Source: Bacillus_I endophytica_A (GTDB taxonomy: Bacteria; Bacillota; Bacilli; Bacillales; Bacillaceae_H). From it: DNA of 64,000 nt. This document shows positions 8,633-19,700 of this stretch, piece by piece (position 1 is the first letter of the stretch; each line of letters begins with the position of its first letter). Both the position numbers and the translations under genes were made by a program. Location: positions 62,001-126,000 of the forward strand of contig NZ_JALAMS010000028.1 of assembly GCF_026790145.1 (NCBI RefSeq), in the 5' to 3' direction. The notes beneath the pieces are model-generated. The model saw only the letters and a program-made list of their open reading frames with translations. It made no database searches and was not told the origin of the DNA.

Positions 8633-10189
8633 ATGAGTATTTTAACAGTAAAAGACTTAAGTCACGGGTTTGGTGATAGAGCAATTTTTGATAATGTTTC
8701 ATTTCGTCTTTTAAAAGGTGAGCACATTGGTTTGGTCGGTGCAAACGGAGAAGGCAAATCAACTTTCATGAATATTATTACAGGTCAACTTGAACCTGAT
8801 GCAGGAAAAGTAGAATGGGCTAAAAAAGTGCGCGTCGGCTATTTAGATCAACATACAGTTTTAAAGCGTGGATTAACAATCCGTGATGTATTAAAAAGCG
8901 CTTTTCAATATCTGTTCGACCTAGAATCTGAAATGAACGGAATGTACGAGAAGATGGGTGACGTTACACCTGAAGAGCTAGAGAAAATGCTTGAAGAAGT
9001 AGGTGTCATTCAAGATACGTTAACAAACAATGATTTTTATGTAATCGATGCAAAGGTAGAAGAAATTGCACGTGGATTAGGTTTAGAAGATATTGGGCTT
9101 GATCGAGATGTTCAAGATTTGAGCGGTGGACAACGTACAAAAGTTTTGTTAGCTAAGCTCCTGCTTGAAAAACCCGATATTCTACTACTTGATGAGCCAA
9201 CAAACTATCTTGATGAACAGCATATCGAATGGCTAAAACGCTATTTACTGGATTATGAAAATGCATTTGTTCTCATCTCACACGACATTCCTTTCCTAAA
9301 CAGCGTTGTTAACTTAATTTATCATATGGAAAATCAAGAACTTAATCGCTATGTTGGCGATTATAATCATTTCCTAGAAGTATATGAAGTAAAGAAACAG
9401 CAACTTCAAGCAGCTTACAAGAAACAGCAACAAGAAATCTCTGATTTAAAAGACTTTGTCGCTCGTAATAAAGCACGTGTTTCAACGCGTAATATGGCTA
9501 TGTCTCGTCAGAAAAAACTTGATAAGATGGATGTTATTGAACTGGCTGCTGAGAAACCAAAACCAGAGTTTCGCTTTAAAGAAGGACGTACAGCAAACAA
9601 GATTATTTTTGAAACAAAAGATCTTGTTATTGGATATGATGAACCCCTCTCAAAACCACTGAATCTTCGGATGGAACGGGGACAAAAAATCGCTTTATTT
9701 GGTGCTAATGGAATTGGGAAAACAACGCTTTTAAAAAGTATCTTAGGAGAAAATAAGCCTGTCTCAGGTGAGGTTGAGCGCGGAGATTACCTTGAAATTG
9801 GTTATTTTGAACAAGAAGTTAAAAACCTATCAAACCGTACTTGTATTGAAGAAATCTGGCAAGAGTTCCCTTCATTTACTCAATATGAAGTGCGTGCAAC
9901 GCTTGCAAAATGTGGGTTAACAACTAAACATATTGAAAGTAAAGTTGAAGTACTAAGCGGTGGAGAAAAAGCAAAAGTACGGCTATGTAAACTCATTAAT
10001 CAAGAGACAAATGTACTTGTTCTAGATGAGCCAACAAACCATTTGGATGTTGAAGCAAAAGCTGAACTTAAACGTGCTATTAAAGACTACAAAGGAAGCG
10101 TTCTGCTTATTTGCCACGAACCTGAATTTTATGAAGACATTGTAACAGATAGCTGGAATTGTGAAAGCTGGACAACAAAAGTCTTTTAA
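8633..10189 (+). CDS. yfmM: ABC-F family ATPase YfmM
   Basis: 518 residues, the length of B. subtilis YfmM, which it resembles from end to end. Two ATP-binding cassettes: Walker A GANGEGKST and GANGIGKTT, signatures LSGGQ and LSGGE, Walker B ILLLDEPTN and VLVLDEPTN. Between them lies the charged, helical ABC-F linker (AAYKKQQQEISDLKDF onward). There are no membrane helices. ABC-F proteins bind the ribosomal E site and act on stalled ribosomes or antibiotic-bound ones; which role this one plays is not decided by sequence. RBS AAAGGTGTAAAAC. Monocistronic, with its own terminator. Confidence 0.93.
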   Translation: MSILTVKDLSHGFGDRAIFDNVSFRLLKGEHIGLVGANGEGKSTFMNIITGQLEPDAGKVEWAKKVRVGYLDQHTVLKRGLTIRDVLKSAFQYLFDLESEMNGMYEKMGDVTPEELEKMLEEVGVIQDTLTNNDFYVIDAKVEEIARGLGLEDIGLDRDVQDLSGGQRTKVLLAKLLLEKPDILLLDEPTNYLDEQHIEWLKRYLLDYENAFVLISHDIPFLNSVVNLIYHMENQELNRYVGDYNHFLEVYEVKKQQLQAAYKKQQQEISDLKDFVARNKARVSTRNMAMSRQKKLDKMDVIELAAEKPKPEFRFKEGRTANKIIFETKDLVIGYDEPLSKPLNLRMERGQKIALFGANGIGKTTLLKSILGENKPVSGEVERGDYLEIGYFEQEVKNLSNRTCIEEIWQEFPSFTQYEVRATLAKCGLTTKHIESKVEVLSGGEKAKVRLCKLINQETNVLVLDEPTNHLDVEAKAELKRAIKDYKGSVLLICHEPEFYEDIVTDSWNCESWTTKVF

Positions 10190-10224
10190 GATGGTATGCC
10201 AAGAAGGCATATCATCTTTTTTTT
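10188..10224 (+). terminator. Rho-independent terminator of yfmM
   Basis: AAGATGGTATGCC (10188-10200) pairs with GGCATATCATCTT (10206-10218) with one G-U, loop AAGAA, followed by T8. It overlaps the stop codon. Confidence 0.93.
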
Positions 10225-10330
10225 GCAAAAACAATTTTAATATTATTTAATTATATGTATTTTTTCAAAGGAAGATGTCCCCTTTTGTCGAATAGTAGTA
10301 TAGAAGTTTACTATATTAGGAGGACAACAC

Positions 10331-11119
10331 GTGAAAAAAACACCTTTCATTCTTTCCCTTATTCTTAGTGCAAGCTTTATTCCTTTTGGAGCTGTTAATG
10401 CTCATGAGGAAACGAACACAGCCCCTCAATACATAGGAGACAAGCTTCCACAGCATCGAGAATTCACAAACTTAACAGAACATCCTAAAACTGAAAAAAC
10501 AGTTAAAACAAATATTTTAGATAAAAATGGACAAATAATTGATCAAAAAGTATTTGAGAAAACAGCTAATTCGACAAATTCATCTTCAACAACTGATCAA
10601 GGTACACAAAAAGTAACCATTCTTGCTGTTGCTGATGAAGAATATAGAGCAGCATATTCTGATTGGCAGAGCCGTATTCAATCTATCGTAGAAAAAGCGG
10701 ATGATGCATTTAATCGAGATCATAATATTGATTTTGAAGTAAAAGGATTAGGAGAATGGGGATCTTCAGGCCAAAACAGTGAACAAATTCTTGCAGACCT
10801 TTCAAAAGACTGGGATGGTCAAGGATACGACTTTGTTGTTGGATTTACTCGTGATGCTAATTTTGATGCAGGTGGAATTGGCTACGTTTATAACTCTGAA
10901 CCATTTGGAAGTGCGATAAGCGTGAATTTAGACCAAGGAACAGCTAATACAGCAAAAGCTGCTCAACACGAAATTTCGCATAACTTTGGACTTGGTCATG
11001 ATCCACAAGGAAGCGGGATCAAGTGTATTATGAACTATGACTATGCTTATTCTGTAGACTATTGGGACCCTGAACATAACGAAACAATAGAAAAAAATAA
11101 AATTTGGTACGGAAACTAA
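10331..11119 (+). CDS. Secreted zinc metalloprotease of the metzincin type (M84-like)
   Basis: 262 residues from GTG 10331 (RBS AGGAGGACAACAC). The N-terminus is a Sec signal peptide (KK, hydrophobic core, likely cleavage after VNAHA-like VNA). A propeptide-like region of about 80 residues follows. The catalytic domain has the extended zinc motif HEISHNFGLGHD (three His ligands plus the metzincin Asp) and a downstream Met in CIMNYDYAY, fitting the Met-turn. This is the arrangement of the small Bacillus metalloendopeptidases placed in MEROPS M84 (MpriBi type), an assignment made from memory. It acts outside the cell, with a role in nutrient scavenging inferred. Confidence 0.83.
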   Translation: MKKTPFILSLILSASFIPFGAVNAHEETNTAPQYIGDKLPQHREFTNLTEHPKTEKTVKTNILDKNGQIIDQKVFEKTANSTNSSSTTDQGTQKVTILAVADEEYRAAYSDWQSRIQSIVEKADDAFNRDHNIDFEVKGLGEWGSSGQNSEQILADLSKDWDGQGYDFVVGFTRDANFDAGGIGYVYNSEPFGSAISVNLDQGTANTAKAAQHEISHNFGLGHDPQGSGIKCIMNYDYAYSVDYWDPEHNETIEKNKIWYGN

Positions 11120-11121
11120 AC

Positions 11122-11155
11122 AAGAAAGCTTCTCTTAAAAAAGAGAAGCTTTCTT
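11122..11155. terminator. Bidirectional terminator between convergent protease and deacetylase genes
   Basis: Perfect 15-bp stem AAGAAAGCTTCTCTT (11122-11136) and its complement (11141-11155) with an AAAA loop. It lies between convergent stop codons. Confidence 0.88.
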
Positions 11156-11159
11156 AATC

Positions 11160-11897
11160 TTAGAAGGACGGAATTTTATCATGTCCTGTTTGTTGTAAAA
11201 GCTGAGAAATGGTTACAAACTTATATCCCTGCTTTTGAAGATGAGAAAGAATAATAGGTAATGCCTTTATGGTTTGAGTTCGATTTCCTCCTGCATCATG
11301 AAAAAGGACTACATCACCTGGCCTTACACCTGAAAGTACGTTTTGAACAATTTTATCGACGCCAGGCTGCTGCCAATCTTTAGAGTCTTGATGCCACGAC
11401 CACAAAACAACTCGATATCCTTCATCAACTGCTGCATCAACGACGGCGTCATTATATAATCCACCAACAGGTCTAAAAAAAGTAGGACGTTGGTTTGTGA
11501 TACTTGTAATTGTTTGATGAGCCTTTTGTATTTCTTCCTGCACTTCTTTGCTGCTCATTCCGCTTAAACTATGATGTGTAAAAGTATGATTCTCGACCTC
11601 ATGACCTGCTCCAACTTCTCTTCGGACAATACTTTTATAATTTTTCACTCTCGAACCGACTACAAAAAAAGTTGATTTTGCATTATATTCTTCAAGAATA
11701 GAAAGGATTTCAGGGGTGTACACAGCATGAGGACCATCATCAAACGTAATAGCTACAATTTTTTTACGTGTTGGGATGTCCCAAATTACGTTACCTGTTT
11801 GTTCAAACTCTTTCCTTCCCTTTGCTGCATTGCTTTCGATTGGTTGTAGTATTGATAAAAGGAAAATGCAGACTATACACGTCAGTAATGTTCTCAT
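11160..11897 (-). CDS. Secreted polysaccharide deacetylase (NodB homology domain)
   Basis: 245 residues from ATG 11897, preferred to the ATG at 11921 because AGGGGTG stands before it. It has an N-terminal signal peptide (MRTLLTCIVCIFLLS) and then a carbohydrate esterase family 4 NodB domain. The motifs are TFDDGPH (catalytic base and metal Asp), HTFTHHSLSG (two metal His), FFRPVGG and WSWHQDSKDW. CE4 enzymes remove N-acetyl groups from peptidoglycan or other glycans; the exact substrate (N-acetylglucosamine or muramic acid lactam precursor) cannot be settled. B. subtilis has several (PdaA, PdaB, YlxY, YheN). It is followed by the shared terminator at 11122-11155. Confidence 0.88.
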   Translation of the reverse strand: MRTLLTCIVCIFLLSILQPIESNAAKGRKEFEQTGNVIWDIPTRKKIVAITFDDGPHAVYTPEILSILEEYNAKSTFFVVGSRVKNYKSIVRREVGAGHEVENHTFTHHSLSGMSSKEVQEEIQKAHQTITSITNQRPTFFRPVGGLYNDAVVDAAVDEGYRVVLWSWHQDSKDWQQPGVDKIVQNVLSGVRPGDVVLFHDAGGNRTQTIKALPIILSHLQKQGYKFVTISQLLQQTGHDKIPSF

Positions 11898-12045
11898 ACG
11901 ATACACCCCTACATTCGTCATAATGATGTAGTATGTGCTGTTCTCTTATTTTCTATACGAAGCTCATTACTGTACATCGACATCATCTCCAAAAAACAAC
12001 AAAAAGATATTTCCCCGAAAATATTGTCTTCTATTGTAGAAAATG

Positions 12046-12079
12046 AGCAAAGAGCAGGAACCTTTTCCTGCTCTTTGCT
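12046..12079. terminator. Terminator of the nasBC operon
   Basis: Perfect 15-bp stem AGCAAAGAGCAGGAA (12046-12060) with its complement (12065-12079), loop CCTT. It lies three bases beyond the nasC stop. Confidence 0.9.
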
Positions 12080-12081
12080 TT

Positions 12082-14229
12082 TTAATTTAATATAGGAGAA
12101 TGAATTGGTGTAATCGTTACAGTTCCTAATTTAAAACCTGGAATCCGGCATATAGGATCAAGCTCTTCGGGGATGAGCATATTCACATTTTGGTCTTCCC
12201 CCCAATGAAAAGGTACAAACACCGTATCTTGGCGGATAGCTGTCGAAAATTTACTTCTTACAACAATTTCCCCACGTTCAGACCTCACTTTAACAAGAGT
12301 TTGATCTTCAATTCCATATTGGGCTGCTGTTGAAGGGTGAATTTCAATAAAAGACTCGAAATTCCGCGCTTCTAAAGCTGAGGTTTTTCTTGTTTGCACA
12401 CCTGTAAGATAGTGAGACATAATTCGTCCTGTTGTTAAATAAAGAGGAAACTGTTCTGTTACTACTTCTTTTCTACTTTCCTTACGTCCGATAACTTTCA
12501 TAACAGCTTTCTCGTCGCTATTCATAAATTTCTTCTCAAATAATCGAGCTGTCCCTTCATGCTCCTCTGATGGACAGGGCCAAAGAATCCCTTTTTTACT
12601 CTTTATTCGCTCATATGTGATGCCATAGTAATCAGCACTCCCCCCCTTGCTTGCAAGACGGAGTTCATCAAAAATCTCCTCAACATCAGAAAATGCAAAG
12701 TACTGTTCTTTTCCAAGCTCCCTCGCTATTCCACGTAGGATGGCCCAGTCATTCTTAGCTTCTCCTGGGGCTGGACGAGCACCTTCACGAAGCATAACAC
12801 GCCCTTCAAGATTTGTGAGCGTGCCTTTGTTTTCAAGATATGAGGTACAGGGTAAAATCACATCTGCAAGCTGAGCAGTTTCAGATACAAACATATCAAC
12901 AGCAACTAAAAATTCTAAACTTTCGATGGCTTTTTTCACATAGTTGGCATTTGGATTCGAAACAATAGGATTTGACCCCATAAGAAGCATTCCTTTTATT
13001 TCACCCTCATGTATTTTCCCCATCATCTCGTAAGCAGAGACCCCTTTATGAGGAAGCTCGCTTTCCTCTACTCCCCAAATGTTAGCAATGTATCTTCTAT
13101 GTTCAATATTTTCAATTGAACGATACCCTGGAAGCTGATCTGCCTTTTGACCGTGCTCTCTCCCACCTTGACCATTTCCTTGCCCTGTAATTGCTCCGTA
13201 TCCTGCTCCTTTCTTTCCGAAATTTCCTGTCGCTAATAATAGATTCAAAAATCCTCTTACAGCATCGTGACCATCAATTTGCTGCTCAACACCACGAGCT
13301 GTGAAAAGCATGCTTGCATTTGCTTCTCCAAATTTTCTTCCAGCTTTTCTAATGAGGGAAAGATCAATCCCCGTTTCTTCTGCAATGTGATCTAAACTTA
13401 AACTTTCCACATACTCTTTGACTTCTTGCCACCCTTTTACACGATTGTTAATGAACGCTTCATCAATGAAATCCTCTTCAATAAGAACTTTTAAGAGGCC
13501 GTTTGCTAATAGAGCATCTTTTCCTGGTTTTATCTTCAAATGAAGATGAGCTGTCTCTGTTGTAGCTGTACTGCGGGGATCAATTGCAATAATGTACGCT
13601 CCATTTTCTTTTGCTTCCTCGAAATATGGCATAATTGTTGGCTGACATTCTGCAATATTTGTGCCAACTAATATAATACATTCTGCTTCTGTAATTTCAG
13701 ATATTTCATTCGTAAACCCACGGTCAATACCTAAAGCTTCCTTAGCAGCAGAAGCAGCAGCTGCCATACAAAAGCGACCATTATAATCAATATATTTTGT
13801 TTGAAGGGCAACACGAGCAAACTTGCCTAGCAAATAAGAAGTCTCGTTTGTTAGAGAGCCTCCTCCGTACGCAGAAAGTGAGTCTTTTCCATACTTTTCT
13901 TTTAAGTTACGAATTTTTTCACCAATATACGTAAATGCTTGGTTCCATGAAATCTTAACAAACTCTCCTCCAACTTTTAAAAGAGGTGATGTTATACGCT
14001 CGCTATGAAGAGCATGCTGATGAGCATTCATACCTTTAATACATATTCTCCCATGTGAAGTTGGGTTATCTTGAGCAATTGTCATATGCTTTGTTCTTGT
14101 TACGATAGATTGCTCAACAAGCTGCATCTTACACTGCATGCTACAATATGGACACTGTGCATCATATACTCTTTCTGACTGTACTTTTTCCTGCTTCTCC
14201 CGAAAGTACTTCAGCAACATTTCCGTCAT
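12082..14229 (-). CDS. nasC: Assimilatory nitrate reductase, molybdopterin catalytic subunit
   Basis: 715 residues of the bis-MGD molybdopterin oxidoreductase family, close to the roughly 710 of B. subtilis NasC. The N-terminal [4Fe-4S] cysteines appear as CPYCSMQC and then CIKGMNAH (about residues 26-64). The molybdenum-ligand cysteine is in the DYNGRFCMAAA segment, and the C-terminal dinucleotide-binding domain runs from about residue 590 (YLTTGRIMSHYLTG). No Tat signal, so it is cytoplasmic and assimilatory, reducing nitrate to nitrite. It starts 25 bp after nasB on the same strand. Nitrite reductase genes are not in the window. Confidence 0.93.
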   Translation of the reverse strand: MTEMLLKYFREKQEKVQSERVYDAQCPYCSMQCKMQLVEQSIVTRTKHMTIAQDNPTSHGRICIKGMNAHQHALHSERITSPLLKVGGEFVKISWNQAFTYIGEKIRNLKEKYGKDSLSAYGGGSLTNETSYLLGKFARVALQTKYIDYNGRFCMAAAASAAKEALGIDRGFTNEISEITEAECIILVGTNIAECQPTIMPYFEEAKENGAYIIAIDPRSTATTETAHLHLKIKPGKDALLANGLLKVLIEEDFIDEAFINNRVKGWQEVKEYVESLSLDHIAEETGIDLSLIRKAGRKFGEANASMLFTARGVEQQIDGHDAVRGFLNLLLATGNFGKKGAGYGAITGQGNGQGGREHGQKADQLPGYRSIENIEHRRYIANIWGVEESELPHKGVSAYEMMGKIHEGEIKGMLLMGSNPIVSNPNANYVKKAIESLEFLVAVDMFVSETAQLADVILPCTSYLENKGTLTNLEGRVMLREGARPAPGEAKNDWAILRGIARELGKEQYFAFSDVEEIFDELRLASKGGSADYYGITYERIKSKKGILWPCPSEEHEGTARLFEKKFMNSDEKAVMKVIGRKESRKEVVTEQFPLYLTTGRIMSHYLTGVQTRKTSALEARNFESFIEIHPSTAAQYGIEDQTLVKVRSERGEIVVRSKFSTAIRQDTVFVPFHWGEDQNVNMLIPEELDPICRIPGFKLGTVTITPIHSPILN

Positions 14230-14254
14230 ATTCTAACCTCACTTTTTCCTTTGT

Positions 14255-16573
14255 TTATTGCTGTAAACTACTAGCTTTTCTGCTTTGGTCTTGGTGAAGT
14301 CTCTCACATAATAAATCTCTAAAGTTCTGTTCGAACAATACTTCTCGTATATGGACATCTGTTAATCTCTGCATCCATACTCCGAATTCCTCTAGATAGC
14401 TTGCCGTTTCCCGGTAGTATTGAATAAGTGCTTTCATCATTTCAACACTTTCCTCATAATCTTTTGCAATAAAAAGTAAGTGTGATGAAGATTCATTTGG
14501 TATTTTAGTATATGTTTCAAAGCCTCTTTCTTCCCCAATAATAAGAATGTCTTGGCCACTTAGCTGATGTTCTTCATGAACACATGAAGAAAGTCCAATA
14601 GCAAGACGATTTGGCATTGTTAATCGTTCAAATGCTTGATCTAACTTATATGAAAGAGGAAAAATAGATTTTTGTTCGCACTCACACTCGTTCCGATATG
14701 AAGTTCTTTTAATTGTAACCATTGTTTGGCCTTGTGCTAAGATTGGTAGCTGAAGAGAAGTTAAAATCTCTCGAATATTCTCTCTTTTTATACCATGCAA
14801 TTCAATACGCTGTTCATGAGAGAAAGAAATGTCTGAGACATTATACTTTTTAGCTACATCTAAGACATGTTGAAGATCGTCAATGTTTGCTAATCCTCCA
14901 TAAAATTGAGGAATAAGTAAATATGTGCCGTCTTTTTGCAACTGTGGATACCCCGATTCGCTCTTTTGTTGTTGCAACTCTGGATACATAATTTTTAAAT
15001 AGTACTGCAATGCTTTTTGACATTTTAAACATCCTTTTTTATTACTCCATTTCAATTCTTGAACTATGCTTTCAAATGAAGTCAGTCTATGCTCTTGTAT
15101 TTGTTGAATCACTTCATCTTCCGTTAGCGTCGTGCATTGACACATTGATTGCTTTACAACAAATTCTTCAAAATCGTCACTTCTAATATAAGAGAAAAGT
15201 TCTGTCAGAAGCGGTTTACAGCCCCCGCACGAGCTCGAAGCTTTTGTACAACTTTTCACTTCTTCTATCGTTTGAAGATCTTTTTCTGTTACAGCTTCAA
15301 TAATGGCTCCTTTTGTCACATTATTGCAATGACAAATCGTTTCTTCTTGAGCCATTGAACAAACTGCTGAACTTTCTCCGCCACTTTGAAGCAAACTTAG
15401 TTTATCAATTTCTGAAACATCTTGTTTTTTAATTATCATTTCTAATAATCCTGGTCCCTCTTTTGTACTCCCAAATAACACAGCTCCAACTAAAATATCG
15501 TTTTTAAATACTAATTTCTTATAGATAGATTTAGTTTCATCTAGCACGCATACAGCTTGCGTTCCGTTAGCATCCTCAAAGTCCCCAACAGAAAATAAAT
15601 CTACTCCAGATATTTTTAATTGGGTAGATAAAATGGTTCCTTGATATCCTTTTTCCCCTTGCTGACAAATATGATCTGCGAGCACTCGTCCTTGTTCATA
15701 AAGAGGTTTTACAAGTCCATAAACAATACCATTGTGTTCACAGCACTCTCCTACAGCATAAATATCACAGTCTTCTGTTTGTAGATAATCATTTACAACA
15801 ATTCCTCGATTCACTGTAAGTCCGCTCTCTCTTGCTACCTCAACATTTGGTTTTACTCCTGCAGCCATAACCACCAAATCTGCTTCAACTTTGCTTCCAT
15901 CTGTGAAATGTATCTTTTCAACTCGTTGATTACCAACAATTTCAGCTGTGTTTTTCTCTAAAAGAAAGTTCATTCCTTGCCGCTCAAGCTCTTTTTTCAA
16001 CATCTTAGCAGCAACCATATCAAGCTGTCGGTTCATCAGAGCATCTGCAAGATGAACAACATCAACTTTCATCCCTAAATTCATTAATCCTCTTGCAGCT
16101 TCCAATCCAAGTAGCCCACCTCCAATAACAACAGCTTTCTTATACTGCTCAGAGGCTTTTATCATTTCTTCGCAATCTTTAATTGTACGGAAAGTTTTTA
16201 CTCCTTCCATATCAGCCCCCGGAATAGGAAGAATAAAAGGTGATGACCCTGTAGCAATAATTAATTTATCGTAGGCAACAGTCCGGCCTTGGTCTGTAAA
16301 AATTGTTTTTTCATTTCTATTAATCTTTGTAACAGTCTCTCCTGTAAAAAGCGTAATCCTATTCTCTTCATACCAAGAGCGCTGATGAAGCATAATGTCT
16401 TGGATTGATGTATCCCCTTGAAGAACTGTCGAAAGCAAAATACGATTGTAGTTTGTATACGGTTCAGATCCAAAAACAGTAATATCAAATGAATCACTTT
16501 GCTTTAGAATTTCTTCAATACATCTAATTCCAGCCATTCCGTTCCCAATCAACACCAACTTTTCCCTTTGCAT
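14255..16573 (-). CDS. nasB: Assimilatory nitrate reductase, FAD/NADH electron-transfer subunit
   Basis: 772 residues, matching the roughly 770 of B. subtilis NasB. Domain order: FAD-binding (VLIGNGMAGIRC) and NADH-binding (IGGGLLGLEAARGL) halves of a pyridine-nucleotide oxidoreductase (1-380); a BFD-like [2Fe-2S] domain with ICHCNNVTKG and SSCGGCKP; a second BFD-like unit with CQC...KKGCLKCQ; then a nitrite/sulfite-reductase ferredoxin-like half domain around GGLANIDDLQHVLDVAKKY. It passes electrons from NADH to NasC. A nitrite reductase large subunit (NirB/NasD) was considered, but the siroheme cysteine cluster is absent. RBS CTGGAGGGTAAAAG. The operon is headed by an exact TnrA box. Confidence 0.92.
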   Translation of the reverse strand: MQREKLVLIGNGMAGIRCIEEILKQSDSFDITVFGSEPYTNYNRILLSTVLQGDTSIQDIMLHQRSWYEENRITLFTGETVTKINRNEKTIFTDQGRTVAYDKLIIATGSSPFILPIPGADMEGVKTFRTIKDCEEMIKASEQYKKAVVIGGGLLGLEAARGLMNLGMKVDVVHLADALMNRQLDMVAAKMLKKELERQGMNFLLEKNTAEIVGNQRVEKIHFTDGSKVEADLVVMAAGVKPNVEVARESGLTVNRGIVVNDYLQTEDCDIYAVGECCEHNGIVYGLVKPLYEQGRVLADHICQQGEKGYQGTILSTQLKISGVDLFSVGDFEDANGTQAVCVLDETKSIYKKLVFKNDILVGAVLFGSTKEGPGLLEMIIKKQDVSEIDKLSLLQSGGESSAVCSMAQEETICHCNNVTKGAIIEAVTEKDLQTIEEVKSCTKASSSCGGCKPLLTELFSYIRSDDFEEFVVKQSMCQCTTLTEDEVIQQIQEHRLTSFESIVQELKWSNKKGCLKCQKALQYYLKIMYPELQQQKSESGYPQLQKDGTYLLIPQFYGGLANIDDLQHVLDVAKKYNVSDISFSHEQRIELHGIKRENIREILTSLQLPILAQGQTMVTIKRTSYRNECECEQKSIFPLSYKLDQAFERLTMPNRLAIGLSSCVHEEHQLSGQDILIIGEERGFETYTKIPNESSSHLLFIAKDYEESVEMMKALIQYYRETASYLEEFGVWMQRLTDVHIREVLFEQNFRDLLCERLHQDQSRKASSLQQ

Positions 16574-16641
16574 CTTTTACCCTCCAGCCTAAACGATTTA
16601 TTTTTTATTATTTCATATGTGCTTGAAAATTGGATAAATGA

Positions 16642-16658
16642 TGTTAAATATTCTCACA
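16642..16658. promoter_or_regulatory. TnrA/GlnR box upstream of nasBC
   Basis: TGTTAAATATTCTCACA matches the TnrA/GlnR consensus TGTNAN7TNACA at every fixed position. It lies 69 bp upstream of the nasB start, a distance fitting activation from about -50. A TAATAA -10-like element lies on the minus strand near 16605-16610. This implies induction of nitrate assimilation under nitrogen limitation. Confidence 0.82.
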
Positions 16659-16781
16659 TGTTCTTATAAAATTCCTTTATATTACTTTTATTTTTATTTA
16701 TTGGATAAAAAGGAAACTAATTAAATAACCGCTTCGTCTATATACGTAGAAAACTTATTTTATGTTAAAGGAGGGAAACGT

Positions 16782-19700
16782 ATGGAAAAATTGTCAATTC
16801 AACAAAGAGAGAAAATCTTTGAAGAAGAACTACATACCTTAGAAATTAAAAGCTATATCACATCTGCACAACATGATGCAGTTCTTGCTTCTTATAGGCG
16901 CTATCAGGATGATGAAAAAACTAAACAGGTTATGAAAATAGAAACCACTTCACACATAGAAGAAAAAGAACCAGAAAAAGAAAAACCTATTGTGAAGGCC
17001 AAAGAATCGAAAACACCTGAACAAATTCGTGAGCGTAATATTACAGTAGTTCTTGTAACAGGTGTTATTCTCTTACTGTTTGGCGGACTTATTCTTGCTA
17101 CGAGCAGTTGGGGAAGTTTGGGGGATGGCGCAAAGGTCTTCTTTATAAGCTTGATTGCTGTTGTATTTTTTGCTATGAGTGTTTTATCTTATAAACTAAA
17201 AATCTCACAAACTGCTTTCGCTTTTCTAACTCTTGCTAGCTTGTTTATTCCAATAACCATTCTCTCAGCTGCTTATTATGAGCTATTTGGTTCTTATTTT
17301 TCTCTATATGGAGAAGGTCGGTGGTTTTTAGGGTTACTAGCAGGACTAGTACTTTTCTTTTTATATAAAAGAATCGCAGAACGCTTTCAGTCTAAGATAT
17401 TTACTATCTTATCTCTTATTATGTTTACAATGTCTATTATTACAGGGCTGGTTTATGTAACACCAAATGCCGAAAGTTTCTTTGTTGCTCTCGTTTTAGT
17501 CAACATTCTACTCACTTTTATGAGTGAAAAAATTAAAGAAAGAAAAGCATTTGCTGTTTTTAAAGAAAATGCGAACTCTTTTCTTAAAATAAAAATTACA
17601 GCAGAAGCATTTGTTATTCTTTGTCTCTATCATCATTCTGCTTTATATGCAACTGCACTTTTGCTTCTTTCTATTCTTTTTCTGATGATGTTTTTAAAAG
17701 GATGGCATTTTCTATATCAAATTGGATTTAGCTTATCTTTTGTTTGGGGATATGTTTTATTCGTAAACACAACAATTCTCACTGAAATTAATTCTATCTC
17801 TATTTCTATGCTGCCGTTATTTTTTATTGTTCTTTACATTTTTTTAAAGAGAAACGCCGTTTTAGCTCGTAACTTTCAATACTCATTCGTTGGATTAACG
17901 CTTTCCGCTTTGTTTTACATTCATATTAGCGAATTTTCTTTACAGCCGAGTTTTGAATATTTATGTTCACTGGCTTTGCTTACTTTACAGCAGTTTTTTG
18001 TCACACTTTATATGAAGAACAATCTGTTTTCGATTTCAACTTTAACACTCTTTGTTTTCTTTATCTTTAGAAGTACAGAAGGCTTAGGTTTATCCCCTCT
18101 ACTGAAAGATTGGATAACTTTTTGCATTGCTGCTGCTCTTTACATTTGCTACTTTTTATATAGTAAAAAGAAGTGGGAAGTATTTCAGCTTGGTGGGGTA
18201 ATCGTTCCAATATTAACAGGACTTTTTGTATTATCTGATATGCTTGCAAGACTAGAGTGGGAGAGTCTTGTTGTTGCATTTATGTTGTTAACTCTGATCT
18301 TTTTCTTAACCTTCAAGAAAGAAAAGGATCCATCTCTCAGTCTATATGGAGTTCCAATTAGCCTTTTGTTTTCTCTCCTTTGCTTTCTAGGTATTGTGAA
18401 CACAGACACATATATGGAAAGTATAGGAACAAGCGGACATTTTGTACTTTGTGCACTTGTGATGGTGGGCATAGCTTTTATAATAAAGCAAAGAAATCTT
18501 AGTTCTTTTTTTAAACCATTTTTCATTGTTGCTCATAACTCATATGCTGTAGCTCTTTTCACTCTTTTATATGAATGGTTTATATTACAAGATAGTACAC
18601 CAACTTTAATTTTCCTTGGTGGCACTCTTCTTTATACGCTCACACTACGAACATTTAAATCTCGCTATTTATGGCTTCCATTAGCAATTTCAAGTTTGTT
18701 CACTTATCTATCTCTATTAAATATTTTTCAGTGGCAAACAGCTCAGTCATATGCAAGTTTTCTTCTAACAGGTGGCGTACTATTTTTAGCTCTTTCCTAT
18801 ACGGTAAAAAAATATAGCACGTACGGTCACTTTGTTCTTTTTTGGATGAGTCATTGTGTAACATCTTTAAGTCTATTTTTCACAATACTTTTTGATGCGC
18901 TCACGACAATAGACAGCTATCTATATACATTACCAGTCATATGTTACGCCGCTAGTGCTTTCTACAGTGAAAAACTTTGGCAAAAATATTTATTCACATT
19001 TTTTAGCCTTTCAACTGTTTGTATAAGCTTGCTATTTGTTGTTGAAGAAATTGGTAATCCAAATCTCTACTATGCGCATGGATTTTCCTTAACAGCCCTT
19101 CTAGCAGCTTTGCTATGGTTAAAAACAAAAGGGGCTTGGAAAACGATTTTTGAGCATTATTGTTTTGGAATTTTAACATTGTCTATTCTAGTTTATTTAG
19201 GAGAAACAGCTGGAATTGTTGATTTTAAAAACTTTCTTGTTGTTGTTTCGCTTATTTGCTTTATGATTTATCTGTTGAACAAAAGACATTTATATATACA
19301 AATCATTTTTCCTCTGTTTTGTGGGACCGTATTTTATATGAGATTTATCTTCTCATCAACAGCAATAGTAAGTATGGCTGTAAGCCTTTTGCTTATCTTG
19401 CTTATGCTATTTTTCAATTACCGTTGGAAAGAAGAAGAGAAGATATCGATACGAGTTCTTCCTTATCAGATATTTGGATTTCTTTATATTATCGTCTTAA
19501 ATGTAAGGATATTTTCAAGTCCTGAAAGTTTTTGGGCTCAGTTTCTAGCAAGTATCTTTGTTCCTTTGTACATTTTTGCTTTATCGATACAATCTAAGTT
19601 AACAAAGATTGAAAAAGGATACAGAGCACTCATAATTGCTACAGTTTTCTATCCATACAGCGTTGTTTTAAATCACATTGATATACCAGCGCTTATTGAG

